Notes: generated by a model from the sequence alone, not told the origin. DNA of 64,000 nt from Streptomyces sp. NBC_00691 (GCF_036226665.1 NZ_CP109007.1:2334501-2398500); one strand, 5' to 3'; shown: positions 44,601 through 52,704, counted from the stretch's first letter. Numbers and translations: made by a program.

Positions 44601-44794
44601 ACGACCTGCTTCTCGACCACATCGGGAGAGGCACCCTGGTAGGGGGCGAGGACCGAGACCATGGGCAGCTCGATCGAGGGGAACAGCTGCTGCTTCAGCT
44701 GAGGTATCGCGATCGCCCCGAACAGCAGGGCGACGATGGAGATCAGCCCGATCAGGGCCCTTTGCGCGAGGCTGAACCTGGACAGCCAGGACAT
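41666..44794 (-). CDS. RND-superfamily efflux permease (AcrB/SwrC-like)
   Basis: This 1042-residue proton-driven pump has the duplicated RND layout: TM1, a large outer domain (about 35-330), six TM helices (about 335-540), then TM7, a second outer domain and TM8-12. The proton-relay acidic pair sits in AIGRVVDDSIVVLEN. HAE1-like permeases in Gram-positives lack an outer-membrane channel; Bacillus SwrC exports surfactin. No membrane-fusion protein gene is adjacent. It is 189 bp downstream of a two-component system on the same strand, which may regulate it. C-terminus is Lys/Ala-rich. Confidence 0.93.
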   Translation of the reverse strand: MSWLSRFSLAQRALIGLISIVALLFGAIAIPQLKQQLFPSIELPMVSVLAPYQGASPDVVEKQVVEPLENNLKAVDGLKSVTSTASEGMALIMASFDYGDESTKQLVADVQQAVNRARAELPDTVDPQVVAGSTDDIPTVVLAAASDQDPQALADLLDRTVVPALEGIEGVGQVSVTGVQDLQVSVTPDERKLAAAGLTTMKLGEALRSGGGTLPAGSFSETGKSRTIQVGGGFTSLRQIEDLRIPAATPGKGKAVRLGDVATVRQEESPRVSLTRTNGKASLAVMATMDKDGSAVAISDAVAEKLPELRADLGAGAELTVVSDQGPAVAKAVSGLTTEGALGLVMAVLVILVFLASIRSTLVTAVSIPLSVVLALIVLWTRDLSLNMLTLGALTIAIGRVVDDSIVVLENIKRHLGYGEERQAAILTAVREVAGAVTSSTLTTVAVFLPIGLTGGMIGELFGSFSLTVTAALLASLLVSLTVVPVLSFWFLRAPKGTPEDLAEARRLAEEKEEKSRLQRLYVPVLKFATRRRLTSLAIAFAVLIVTFGMAPLLKTNFFDQGEQEVLSIQQELAPGTALDASDAAAKKVEKLLADTDGVKDYQVNVGSSGFMAAFGGGTGTNQATYQVSLEESASFEKTRDAIEKGLAALDGIGDTKLSAGDGFGSQDLSVVVKAADAEVLQKASEQVRAAIAGIKDVTDVQSDLSQSVPRISVKAKPEAADAGFDSASLGMIVGQAVRGAPTAKAILDDSERDVLITSAKPVTTLAGLKALPLGPVKLGDIATVELVPGPVSMTRIDGARAATITAKPVGDNTGAVSATLQQKIDALDLPEGATASIGGVSEDQSEAFLNLFLAMLAAVAIVFMLLVATFRSLIQPLILLVSIPFAATGAIGLLVVTDTAMGVPAMIGMLMLIGIVVTNAIVLIDLINQYRAQGLGVVEAVIEGGRHRLRPILMTALATIFALLPMALGITGEGGFIAQPLAVVVIGGLITSTLLTLLLVPTLYAMVELRKERRAKKKAAKRDATAGDASVPPQAKEPAAV

Positions 44795-44983
44795 GGGGTC
44801 TCTCTTCTTTGGCGTACTCGTCGACAGGCGGGAGCAGCCAAGACCCCGGCCCGGATCCGCTGGATCCGCCGGGGGTGCCCCACCGTTCTCTACGATCTGC
44901 CATCGAGGGCCGGAAGTCCTCGCCCCCCGGGTCCACATCCTTATCCCGCGCATACCGCGTCTGGAGTACGCGGGAACCTCAGG

Positions 44984-45673
44984 TCACTCCACCCGTGGAC
45001 GTACCAGTCCCGATTCGTAGGCGGTGACGACCAGCTGGGCCCGGTCGCGGGCGCCGAGTTTGGCCATGGCCCGGTTGACGTGGGTCTTGACGGTGAGCGG
45101 GCTGACGTCGAGCCGCTCGGCGATCTCGTCGTTGGAGAGACCGCCGGCCACGAGGACGAGGACCTCGCGCTCACGGGCGGTGAGGGCGGCGAGTCGCTCG
45201 GTGCGGCCACGGCCGCCCTCGCCCACCATGTCGGCGCCGGGGCCCTGGGCGAGGAACGTGGCGATCAGGCCCTTGGTGGCGGCCGGGGAGAGCAGCGCCT
45301 CTCCGGCGTGGGCGATCCGGATCGCGCCGAGCAGCTCCTCGGGTTCGGCGCCTTTGCCGAGGAAGCCGGAGGCGCCGGCGCGCAGCGACTGCACGACGTA
45401 CTCGTCGACCTCGAAGGTGGTCAGCATGACGATCCGTACGTCGGCGAGCTCCGGATCCGCGGTGATCATGCGGGTGGCCGCGAGGCCGTCGGTGCCCGGC
45501 ATCCGGATGTCCATCAGGACCACGTCGGCCCGCTCGGACCGGGCCAGGGCCACGGCCTGCGCGCCGTCGGCGGCCTCGCCGACGACCTCCATGTCCGGTT
45601 CGGAGTTCACCAGGACCTTGAAGGCGCTGCGAAGCAGGGCCTGATCGTCGGCCAGCAGTACCCGGATCGTCAT
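44984..45673 (-). CDS. NarL-family response regulator
   Basis: This 229-residue transcription factor has a receiver (acidic pair in VLLADDQALLR, phospho-Asp in VVLMDIRMPGTDG, Lys in GFLGKGAEP) and a LuxR-type HTH (LTAREREVLVLVAGGLSNDEIAERLDVSP, in part). The ATG overlaps the kinase stop by 4 bp. The gap of 189 bp to the RND pump gene suggests that pump as a target; the actual regulon is unknown. Confidence 0.93.
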   Translation of the reverse strand: MTIRVLLADDQALLRSAFKVLVNSEPDMEVVGEAADGAQAVALARSERADVVLMDIRMPGTDGLAATRMITADPELADVRIVMLTTFEVDEYVVQSLRAGASGFLGKGAEPEELLGAIRIAHAGEALLSPAATKGLIATFLAQGPGADMVGEGGRGRTERLAALTAREREVLVLVAGGLSNDEIAERLDVSPLTVKTHVNRAMAKLGARDRAQLVVTAYESGLVRPRVE

Positions 45674-46911
45674 GTGTCCTCCCCCGTACGGGACGTCACC
45701 GGCAGTATCGCCTGGACACGGAACCCGCCGCCGTACCGGGGGGCGGCGGTCAGGGTGCCGCCGAGCGCGCCGACCCGCTCGCGCATGCCGAGCAGACCGT
45801 GGCCGCCGTTGGGCACGGGCTCGGGGGCGGAGGAGGAGGTGCCGTTGTCGAGGACGGTGATCTCGACCGTGCGGCCCACGCGGACGACGCTCACCTCCGC
45901 CTCGGCGTCCGGACCCGCGTGCTTGCGCACATTGGTCAGCGCCTCCTGCACGATCCGGTACGCGGCCAGGTCGACGGCCGCGGGCAGCGGCCGCTCCCCG
46001 TCGGTACGGGCCAGGGCGACCGGCAGCCCGGCGTTGCGGAAGCTCTCGAGCAGCCCATCGAGGACGGCGAGGCCGGGGGCGGGCTCGGTGGGGGCCTCCG
46101 GGTCGCCGGACTGCCGCAGCAGACCGACGGTGGCGCGCAGCTCGTCGAGCGCGGACCGGCTCGCGTCCCGGACGTGCGCGAGGGCCTCCTTGGCCTGGTC
46201 GGGACGCTTGTCCATGACGTGCGCGGCGACCCCGGCCTGGACGTTCACCAGGGCGATGTGGTGGGCGACGACGTCATGGAGGTCGCGGGCGATCCGCAGC
46301 CGCTCCTCCGCGACCCGGCGGCCCGCCTCCTCCTCGCGGGTGCGCTCGGCCCGCTCGGCGCGCTCCCTGATGGCGTCGACGAAGGCCCGGCGGCTGCGGA
46401 CGGCGTCTCCGGCGGCCGCCGCCATGCCGGTCCAGGCGAAGAGGCCGACGTTCTCCTGGGCGTACCAGGGAGTGGGGCCGAAGGCCATGGCCGCGGCCGT
46501 CAGCAGGGCCATGGTGACGAGGCCGACGCGCCAGGTGGTGGGCCGGTCGGTGCGGGAGGCGACCGTGTAGAGCGCGATGACGGCGCTCATGGAGACGGTG
46601 GCGGGCCGGGTGTCGTTGACCAGCTCCAGGAGGCTGACCGCCACGGTGAAGCAGAGCACGTGGAAGGGGTGGCGCCGGCGCAGCACCAGGGCGCTGGCCG
46701 CCAGCACCATGAGCAGCACGCTCGTCACGCTGGGCACACGGTCGCCGAAGGTCGGCCCGGTCGGACTGCCGTGCGGGTCGGTGAAGGACCCGGCGATCAT
46801 CGCGACGAGCACGCCGAACGCGAGCGTCGCGTCGAAGGCGAGCGGGTGCGCGCGGAATCCGTCGCGGAGGCGGGCGAAGAGGGTGCCGGGGGCTGGTCCG
46901 GTGGGCGTCAC
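45670..46911 (-). CDS. NarL-type sensor histidine kinase
   Basis: This is a HisKA_3 kinase of about 413 residues with five or six TM helices (about 30-190), a phospho-acceptor His in IARDLHDVVAHHIALV and an ATPase domain with N-box IVQEALTNVRKH and G-box GGHGLLGMRERV. The ATG-less N-terminus is uncertain. The in-frame GTG at 46992 lies inside the perfect terminator palindrome 46981-47012, so the GTG at 46911, preceded by a TACCGT box about 8 nt upstream, is preferred. Partner of the overlapping response regulator. Confidence 0.88.
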   Translation of the reverse strand: MTPTGPAPGTLFARLRDGFRAHPLAFDATLAFGVLVAMIAGSFTDPHGSPTGPTFGDRVPSVTSVLLMVLAASALVLRRRHPFHVLCFTVAVSLLELVNDTRPATVSMSAVIALYTVASRTDRPTTWRVGLVTMALLTAAAMAFGPTPWYAQENVGLFAWTGMAAAAGDAVRSRRAFVDAIRERAERAERTREEEAGRRVAEERLRIARDLHDVVAHHIALVNVQAGVAAHVMDKRPDQAKEALAHVRDASRSALDELRATVGLLRQSGDPEAPTEPAPGLAVLDGLLESFRNAGLPVALARTDGERPLPAAVDLAAYRIVQEALTNVRKHAGPDAEAEVSVVRVGRTVEITVLDNGTSSSAPEPVPNGGHGLLGMRERVGALGGTLTAAPRYGGGFRVQAILPVTSRTGEDT

Positions 46912-46980
46912 GGGGAACAACGGTACGGGGCGGGACGGGACGGCCGTACCCGCCGCGACCCGGCCCCGGCGGGAAACACC

Positions 46981-47012
46981 CGGTCCCGCCACCCCTAGGG
47001 GTGGCGGGACCG
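46981..47012 (-). terminator. 32-bp perfect palindrome, terminator of pspA-pspAA
   Basis: CGGTCCCGCCACCCCT followed directly by its reverse complement forms a perfect 32-bp palindrome centred on CCTAGG, 14 nt past the pspAA stop codon. Confidence 0.8.
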
Positions 47013-47025
47013 TCGTTCGGGGTCG

Positions 47026-47304
47026 TCAGCCGGGGATGAGGCCGTCGTCGGAGAGCATCTCCCTGACCTCGTCCAGGCCCGCGTCCGGGGCGGGGAGGAT
47101 CAGCTCCGAGGGTTCGAGCGCGTCGTCCGGCAGGGGCGAACCGATCCGCCGGACAGCGTTCAGGAGGGCGTTCAGCGTGCGCCGAAAACCGTCCTCGTCC
47201 CCCGACTCCATCTCTTCGAGCAGCTCGTCGTCGAGTCTGTTCAGCTCGACGAGGTGGCTGTCGGCCAGCTTCCACTGGCCCTCCCCCATGATCCGTACGA
47301 TCAT
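47026..47304 (-). CDS. PspA-associated protein PspAA
   Basis: This 92-residue acidic protein matches the PspAA family that follows pspA in actinobacteria (MIVRIMGEGQWKLADSHLVE, then LNRLDDELLEEMESGD and the end LILPAPDAGLDEVREMLSD). It is thought to modulate or accompany PspA in the envelope-stress response; a role is inferred from context. It lies 74 bp downstream of pspA. Confidence 0.88.
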   Translation of the reverse strand: MIVRIMGEGQWKLADSHLVELNRLDDELLEEMESGDEDGFRRTLNALLNAVRRIGSPLPDDALEPSELILPAPDAGLDEVREMLSDDGLIPG

Positions 47305-47378
47305 GACGCGTCCTGTCTGTTCGCGGGCTCTCGCCTACGTGACGTCGCCGATCTGCCGTCGCCGACGGGTGGTGCCGC

Positions 47379-48176
47379 CTACTTCTCGAAGCGCGGGTGG
47401 GACTGCTGCTGCGCGGCGTCCTGCGGTGCGGCCGTGCCGCCGCCCTCGAGCGCCTGCTGCTGCGCCGACGGGCCGCCGGCCAGCTCCGCCTTCATCCGCT
47501 GGAGCTCCAGCTCGACGTCCGTACCGCCCGAGAGCCGGTCGAGCTCCGCCTGGATGTCGTCCTTCGCGAGCCCGGACTGGTCGTCCAGGGCGCCCGAGGC
47601 GAGCAGCTCGTCGATGGCGCCGGCGCGCGCCTGGAGCTGGGCGGTCTTGTCCTCGGCCCGCTGGATCGCGAGACCGACGTCGCTCATCTCCTCCGAGATG
47701 CCGGAGAAGGACTCGGCGATCCGGGTCTGCGCCTGGGCCGCCGTGTAGGTCGCCTTGATGGTCTCCTTCTTGGTGCGGAAGGCGTCCACCTTGGCCTGCA
47801 GACGCTGGGCGGCGAGGGTGAGCTTCTCCTCCTCGCCCTGCAGCGTCTGGTGCTGCACCTCCAGGTCGCTGACCTGCTGCTGGAGCGCGGCGCGGCGGGA
47901 CAGCGCCTCGCGCGCCAGGTCCTCGCGGCCGAGTGCCAGCGCCTTGCGGCCCTGGTCCTCCAGCTTGGCCGACTGGCCCTGCAGCTGGTTCAGCTGGAGT
48001 TCGAGCCGCTTGCGCGAGGTGGCGACGTCGGCGACGCCCCGTCGCACCTTCTGCAGCAGCTCCAGTTGCTTCTGGTAGGAGTAATCGAGCGTCTCGCGCG
48101 GATCCTCGGCCCGGTCAAGGGCCTTGTTCGCCTTCGCGCGGAAGATCATCCCCATACGCTTCATGACACCGCTCAT
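47379..48176 (-). CDS. pspA: Phage-shock protein A (PspA/IM30)
   Basis: This 265-residue peripheral membrane protein oligomerises on stressed or damaged membrane. It is almost entirely helical coiled coil. The N-terminal amphipathic helix (MSGVMKRMGMIFRAK) inserts in the membrane; DPRETLDYSYQKQLELLQKV and AEESFSG-like motifs (AESFSGISEEM) are the family hallmarks. The ATG at 48176 gives MSGV, as in the S. coelicolor protein recalled; the upstream frame to 48233 is discarded. No PspB/C-like anti-factor is adjacent. Confidence 0.96.
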   Translation of the reverse strand: MSGVMKRMGMIFRAKANKALDRAEDPRETLDYSYQKQLELLQKVRRGVADVATSRKRLELQLNQLQGQSAKLEDQGRKALALGREDLAREALSRRAALQQQVSDLEVQHQTLQGEEEKLTLAAQRLQAKVDAFRTKKETIKATYTAAQAQTRIAESFSGISEEMSDVGLAIQRAEDKTAQLQARAGAIDELLASGALDDQSGLAKDDIQAELDRLSGGTDVELELQRMKAELAGGPSAQQQALEGGGTAAPQDAAQQQSHPRFEK

Positions 48177-48448
48177 GGGCTTCGCGCGCCCCCTTCTGAC
48201 GGACTTCGGCTCCAGCTTTTCGACAGGATCCACAGTACGGGCCCTGTCTCCATTACCGCACTGTTCGGAGCCGGATGCGCTCCTCCCAAAGGACGACTAC
48301 GCCCGGCGTCCCCTCCCGCGCAGGGAGTAGATGGATCTAGGGGAAACCACGGCTGTCCCGCGTACGTACCGCCGTAGACGCACTCTGTTAGCGGATCGTT
48401 CCCGCCCGGCATGGGGTTCATGCCCGCCACCCCGTACCCTTGGGTTTT
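48177..48448. promoter_or_regulatory. Divergent pspA / DUF3043 intergenic region
   Basis: The 272 bases hold a candidate pspA -10 TACTGT (minus strand, 48237-48232), about 55 nt upstream of the ATG, and a plus-strand TACCCT (48435-48440) for the DUF3043 gene. A TAGGGG-containing segment near 48343 is not assigned. No clear -35 or operator is seen. Confidence 0.4.
48435..48440 (+). promoter_or_regulatory. Leaderless -10 box (TACCCT) of the DUF3043 gene
   Basis: TACCCT ends 8 nt before the GTG at 48449. There is no Shine-Dalgarno sequence. Confidence 0.5.
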
Positions 48449-49051
48449 GTGTTCCGTAGCCGTTCGAAGGACGAGAAGGCCCCCACCGACAAGGTGACGG
48501 CGGACCTTTCCAAGCAGCCCCGCGACCCCGAGGCCCCCAAGGGCCGCCCGACGCCGAAGCGGAGTGAGGCGCAGACCCAGCGCCGTCGCGCCGCGACGGT
48601 GCCGACCGACCGCAAGGAGGCCGCCAAGCGCCAGCGCGAGGCCCGCCGCTCGGACCTGGCCCGCCAGCGCGAGGCGCTGGCCAGTGGCGACGAGCGTTAC
48701 CTGCCGGCCCGCGACAAGGGTCCGGTCCGGCGCTTCGTGCGCGACTTCGTCGACTCGCGGTTCGCGATCGCCGAGTTCTTCCTGCCGATGGCCGTGGTGA
48801 TCCTCGTGCTGTCGCTGTTCGGCAACGCCAACCGGTCGCTGCAGAACATCTCGCTGCTCCTCTGGCTCGGTGTGATCATCCTGATCGTCATCGACTCGGT
48901 CGGCATCTGGATCCGGCTCCGGAAGCAGCTCAACGAGCGCTTCCCGAACGAGCCGAAGCGCGGCGCCATCGCCTACGGTCTGATGCGTACGCTCCAGATG
49001 CGCCGACTGCGACTGCCGAAGCCGCAGGTCAAGCGCGGAGAGCGGCCCTGA
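48449..49051 (+). CDS. DUF3043 membrane protein
   Basis: This 200-residue protein has a highly charged N-terminal half (RRRAATVPTDRKEAAKRQRE) and two TM helices (IAEFFLPMAVVILVLSLFG and ISLLLWLGVIILIVIDSVGI), then a basic tail. It matches the actinobacterial DUF3043 family in layout; function is unknown. GTG at 48449 is preferred to TTG at 48440 because of the -10 box. Its stop lies within 4 bp of the likely start of the methyltransferase gene. Confidence 0.85.
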   Translation: MFRSRSKDEKAPTDKVTADLSKQPRDPEAPKGRPTPKRSEAQTQRRRAATVPTDRKEAAKRQREARRSDLARQREALASGDERYLPARDKGPVRRFVRDFVDSRFAIAEFFLPMAVVILVLSLFGNANRSLQNISLLLWLGVIILIVIDSVGIWIRLRKQLNERFPNEPKRGAIAYGLMRTLQMRRLRLPKPQVKRGERP

Positions 49052-49893
49052 GCGCCGACAGTTCGGAGCCCGTCGAGCGCGCCTTCGGCGCCGCGACGTC
49101 GGAATCGGGTGGCCCCGTGCTGCCCGCGGTCGTGCACTGGCCCGCCGGTTCCGGCGGGCTCCGCGACACCATCCGTCAGGAGATCGTCGCCCGCCAGCTC
49201 GACGAGCAGATATCCGGCCGCTATCCCGTGGGACAGCGACTCCGGATCCTCGACGCCGGCATGGGCCAGGGCACGCAGGCGCTGCGCCTCGCCCGTGCGG
49301 GCCACACGGTGACCGGCCTCGAAGCCGATCCCGATCTCCTGAAGGCCGCCCGTGAGTCGCTGGCGACCGAGCCCGCCGGGATCCGTGAGCGGGTCCGGCT
49401 GATCGAGGGCGACGGCCGCGAGACCGGGGTGCACTTCCTTCCCGGCAGCTTCGACGTGGTCCTCTGCCACGGCGTCCTCATGTACGCGGACGAGCCCGAC
49501 GCCCTGCTCGCGGGCCTGGCCCGGATGCTCGCCCCCGGTGGTCTCCTCTCCCTGGTCGTACGGAACGCGGAGGCCCTCTCCATGCGCCCGGGGCTCGCCG
49601 GGGACTGGTCGGGCGCGCTCTCCGGCTTCGACTCCGACGTGTACACCGACGACAACGGCGTGAAGGTACGGGCCGACCGCCTCGACGCGCTGACCTCGAC
49701 GCTCGCCGGGATCGCGGCGCCGCTGCACGCCTGGTACGGGGTACGGGTCTTCACCGACAGCGTCCCCGCCGAGGCGGGCCTGCCGGCCGCCGGGGAACTG
49801 GAGCGGCTGCTCGCCGCCGAGGACCGGGCGGGGCGGACGGAGCCGTACCGACGGGTCGCGGCACTGCTGCACCTCTGCGGCGTACGGGGCTGA
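49048..49893 (+). CDS. Class I SAM-dependent methyltransferase
   Basis: This is a Rossmann methyltransferase with motif I LDAGMGQGTQALRLA, the adenine-side GLEADPDLL and post-I SFDVVLCHGVLMY, and the carboxy region APGGLLSLVV. Substrate unknown. The recognised homologous-looking N-terminus (SSEPVERAFGAATSESGGPV) extends upstream of the first GTG (49117) to a CTG at 49048, which has GGAG 9 nt upstream and forms a CTGA overlap with the preceding stop. The CTG start gives 281 residues; the GTG gives 258. Confidence 0.75.
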   Translation: MSADSSEPVERAFGAATSESGGPVLPAVVHWPAGSGGLRDTIRQEIVARQLDEQISGRYPVGQRLRILDAGMGQGTQALRLARAGHTVTGLEADPDLLKAARESLATEPAGIRERVRLIEGDGRETGVHFLPGSFDVVLCHGVLMYADEPDALLAGLARMLAPGGLLSLVVRNAEALSMRPGLAGDWSGALSGFDSDVYTDDNGVKVRADRLDALTSTLAGIAAPLHAWYGVRVFTDSVPAEAGLPAAGELERLLAAEDRAGRTEPYRRVAALLHLCGVRG

Positions 49894-49972
49894 CGGCCGG
49901 CCGACCGGCGGGAGCGGCGGCCGGGCACCCCTGATCGGGTGCGCTCGCCGGGCCCGGGTCAGGGCCGAAACG

Positions 49973-49978
49973 GATACT
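49973..49978 (+). promoter_or_regulatory. Leaderless -10 box (GATACT) of the HtrA gene
   Basis: GATACT is followed by 6 nt and the ATG at 49985, without a Shine-Dalgarno sequence. Confidence 0.4.
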
Positions 49979-49984
49979 CCGGAC

Positions 49985-51052
49985 ATGGACGTATCCCGTG
50001 CCCGCGTTCTCCCTCCCCTGCTGCCGCTGACCGCCGCCGTGTGCGCCGTCGCGCTCGTCGGCGGCTGCTCCGGCGGCGGAGCCACGCCCGCGCCGGAGCG
50101 GTCCACGCAGGCGGCGGCGCCGCTCGCCGCCAACGACCTCGAGGACGACTACAAGGCCGTCATCAAGAACGTGCTGCCGTCGGTCGTGCAGATCGACGCG
50201 TCCGAGAGCCTCGGGTCCGGGGTCGTCTACGGCGACAAGGGTCACGTCGTCACCAACGCGCATGTCGTGGGCCGGGAGAAGTCCTTCCAGGTCACCGCCG
50301 CGACGGGCGGGCAGCCGGTCACCGCCCGGCTCGTCTCCTCGTACCCCGAGCAGGACCTCGCGGTGATCAAGATGGATACGCTGCCGCAGGGGCTGAAACC
50401 GGCGAGGTTCGGCGATTCGACGGTCGTCGACATGGGACAGATCGTGCTCGCGATGGGCTCGCCGCTGGGCCTGTCCGGCAGCGTGACCCAGGGCATCGTC
50501 TCGGCGACCGGCCGCACGGTCAGCGAGGGGCAGACGGGCGGCGGCACGGGCGCGACCATCGCGAACATGGTCCAGACGTCGGCCGCGATCAACCCCGGGA
50601 ACAGCGGGGGCGCGCTGGTGAACCTGGACGGCGAGGTGATCGGCATCCCGACCCTCGCGGCGATCGACCCGGAGATGGGCGGAGGGTCGGCCGCCGGCAT
50701 CGGCTTCGCGATCCCCGCGTCGACGGTGCGCACGATCGCCGACCAGATCGTCGAGGACGGCAAGGTCACCGACTCGGGCCGGGCGGCCCTGAACATCACC
50801 GGGCGCACGGTCCTGAACGACGCCTACGAACCGGCGGGCGTGGCGGTGGTCGATGCTCCGGCGGACGGGGCGGCGGGGAAGGCGGGGCTGAGACCTGGGG
50901 ATGTGATCACGCGGCTGGGCGACACGGAGATCACGACGATCACGTCGCTGTCGGAGGCGTTGGCCTCGCTGGGGCCGGGGGACGTGGTGACCGTGACGTA
51001 CGTCCGGGGGACGGCGACACAGAAGACCGAGGTCACGCTGGGCGAGATGTAG
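49985..51052 (+). CDS. HtrA/DegP-type S1C serine protease lipoprotein with PDZ domain
   Basis: This 355-residue envelope protease degrades or senses misfolded secreted proteins. Lipobox VGGC (Cys28). The triad is complete: VTNAHVVG (His93), PEQDLAVIKM (Asp124) and INPGNSGGAL (Ser207). One PDZ domain occupies about 265-350 (PAGVAVVDAPADGAAGKAGL, GDVITRLGD). Predicted leaderless. It ends before a G-rich region and a hairpin. Confidence 0.93.
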   Translation: MDVSRARVLPPLLPLTAAVCAVALVGGCSGGGATPAPERSTQAAAPLAANDLEDDYKAVIKNVLPSVVQIDASESLGSGVVYGDKGHVVTNAHVVGREKSFQVTAATGGQPVTARLVSSYPEQDLAVIKMDTLPQGLKPARFGDSTVVDMGQIVLAMGSPLGLSGSVTQGIVSATGRTVSEGQTGGGTGATIANMVQTSAAINPGNSGGALVNLDGEVIGIPTLAAIDPEMGGGSAAGIGFAIPASTVRTIADQIVEDGKVTDSGRAALNITGRTVLNDAYEPAGVAVVDAPADGAAGKAGLRPGDVITRLGDTEITTITSLSEALASLGPGDVVTVTYVRGTATQKTEVTLGEM

Positions 51053-51120
51053 CCCCCGGTCCCCCGGAGCGGCGCCCGGGGCGGGGGCTCGGGACGGGGC
51101 CCGGAGCGGGGGCCCGGAGC

Positions 51121-51150
51121 GGCCGGCCCCGGACCCCGGTCCGGGCCCCC
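51121..51150. terminator. Hairpin downstream of the HtrA gene
   Basis: CCCGGACC pairs with GGTCCGGG (8 bp, extendable) between the convergent htrA-like gene and the 68-residue protein gene. The preceding 60 bases are simple G/C repeats (GGGGCCCGGAGC). Confidence 0.55.
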
Positions 51151-51158
51151 GCGGTGTC

Positions 51159-51365
51159 CTAGCCCTCCGCGTTCAGGGGCATCGGGCCGTAGATCTTCGC
51201 CCCGTCCTCCGACAGCGTCACCTGGTCCGCGCCGCCGCCCAGCAGGTCCCGCCAGTTCTCGCCGATCCAGCTTTCCGCGTCGCCCTGGGTCGTGAACTCC
51301 TCAGGCGTCACCACCGGCTCGACCTCCGTGCCGTCGGACTTCTCGAACCGCCACGTCCATGCCAT
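51159..51365 (-). CDS. Small conserved hypothetical protein (68 residues)
   Basis: The ATG at 51365 is fixed by AGGAGG about 8 nt upstream. The product (WTWRFEKSDGTEVEPVV, then DAESWIGENWRDLLGGGADQV) is soluble, acidic and looks like a single small alpha/beta domain, familiar as a conserved actinobacterial hypothetical. Function unknown. Confidence 0.82.
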   Translation of the reverse strand: MAWTWRFEKSDGTEVEPVVTPEEFTTQGDAESWIGENWRDLLGGGADQVTLSEDGAKIYGPMPLNAEG

Positions 51366-51456
51366 GTCCGCCTCCTGGCGCTCACCGGATGATCGGTTTC
51401 CTGCCCGCAGAGTAGCCGGGCGCGCACGGCTCGCGGTGGCGCGGGAGGATCTGAGG

Positions 51457-52659
51457 GTGGAACTGACTCTGCTCGGCACCGGCGCCCCGCTCGGACTGCC
51501 CCGTCCCGACTGCTCCTGCGCCGTGTGCGCGCTCTCCCGCGGGCCACGGGTGCGCGCCGCGACGGCGCTGCTCGTGGACGGGGCCCTGCTGCTCGATCTG
51601 ACCCCGGGGGCCGCTCTGGCCGCCGCGCGGTCCGGGCATTCGCTGGTGGGTGTGCGGCAGGTGCTGCTGACCCATCCGCACGACGGGCCCGCGGTGGAGG
51701 TGCCCGCGGGGCTGCCGACCGCCGGGAGGGTGCCGGACGGACGGGAGTTGACGCTGATCTCCGGGCACCGGGTGCGGGCGGTGCCGATGGACTCACCCGG
51801 CACGGGGTACGAGGTGACCTCGGCCGAGGGCGAGACGCTGCTGTATCTGCCGCCGGGCGGGTCCCCGGCGGGGCTTCCGGAGGATCACCGGGTGCCGTAC
51901 GACATGGTGGTCGCCGATGTGACCGGGCGGCCGGACGCGCTGGCCCGGTTGCGGGCGACGGGGGCCGTCGGGCCCGCGACCGATGTGGTCGCGGTCCACC
52001 TGGACCACGACGCACCGACCGGTGCCGAGCTGGACCGGCGACTCGCGGCAGCGGGTGCGCGGGCGGTGCCGGACGGGACGACGCTGTACGTGGGCGAGTA
52101 CCACGAGGTGCCGGACGTGCCCCGGCGGACGCTGGTGACCGGCGGGGCGCGGTCGGGGAAGTCCGTGGAGGCCGAGCGGCGTCTGGAGACCTTCCCCGAG
52201 GTGCTGTACGTGGCGACGGGCGGGAGCCGGGAGGGCGATCCGGAGTGGGCGGAGCGGGTGGGCCTGCACCGGGATCGGCGGCCGGGGTCCTGGCGTACCG
52301 CCGAGACCTGTGATCTCGTACCGCTGCTCGAAGGGGACGGGCCGGCGCTGCTCGTGGACTGTCTGTCGTTGTGGCTGACGGACGCGATGGACCGGGTGGG
52401 CGCCTGGGACGACGCGACGTGGGCGGCCGGCGGGCAGGGCGCGCTGCGCGAGCGGACCGCCGAGCTGGTGGCGGCGGTGCGGGCGACCCGTCGTACGGTC
52501 GTCGCCGTGACGAACGAGGTCGGCTCGGGCGTGGTGCCGGCGACGGCGGCGGGGCGCCGTTTCCGTGACGAGCTGGGGCGGCTGAACGCGGCCTTCGCGG
52601 ACGAGTGCGAGGAGGTCCTCCTCGTGGTCGCCGGTCAGGCGTTGGTGCTGCGCGGGTAG
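51457..52659 (+). CDS. cobU: CobU fused to a degenerate metallo-beta-lactamase-like domain
   Basis: This 400-residue protein ends with adenosylcobinamide kinase/guanylyltransferase (about 224-400): P-loop TGGARSGKS (229-236), the guanylylated His region LHRDRRPGSWRTAE and VDCLSLWLTD. The N-terminal 215 residues resemble a PhnP-type metallo-beta-lactamase fold (GTGAPLGLPRPDCSCAVC) but the metal motif is reduced to THPHDGPAV and HLDHDAP. The combination is recurrent in Streptomyces. CobU activates cobinamide for CobS. GTG at 51457 follows GGGAGG. First gene of cobU-cobT. Confidence 0.9.
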   Translation: MELTLLGTGAPLGLPRPDCSCAVCALSRGPRVRAATALLVDGALLLDLTPGAALAAARSGHSLVGVRQVLLTHPHDGPAVEVPAGLPTAGRVPDGRELTLISGHRVRAVPMDSPGTGYEVTSAEGETLLYLPPGGSPAGLPEDHRVPYDMVVADVTGRPDALARLRATGAVGPATDVVAVHLDHDAPTGAELDRRLAAAGARAVPDGTTLYVGEYHEVPDVPRRTLVTGGARSGKSVEAERRLETFPEVLYVATGGSREGDPEWAERVGLHRDRRPGSWRTAETCDLVPLLEGDGPALLVDCLSLWLTDAMDRVGAWDDATWAAGGQGALRERTAELVAAVRATRRTVVAVTNEVGSGVVPATAAGRRFRDELGRLNAAFADECEEVLLVVAGQALVLRG

Positions 52660-52704
52660 GGTGCGAGCACCGATGGCCCTCGCTGATTCACAAGGCGGAA
52701 ATCC

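Noticed and set aside
46912..46992. N-terminal extension of the histidine kinase to GTG 46992
   Set aside because: It would place the start codon inside the perfect terminator palindrome of the pspA operon.
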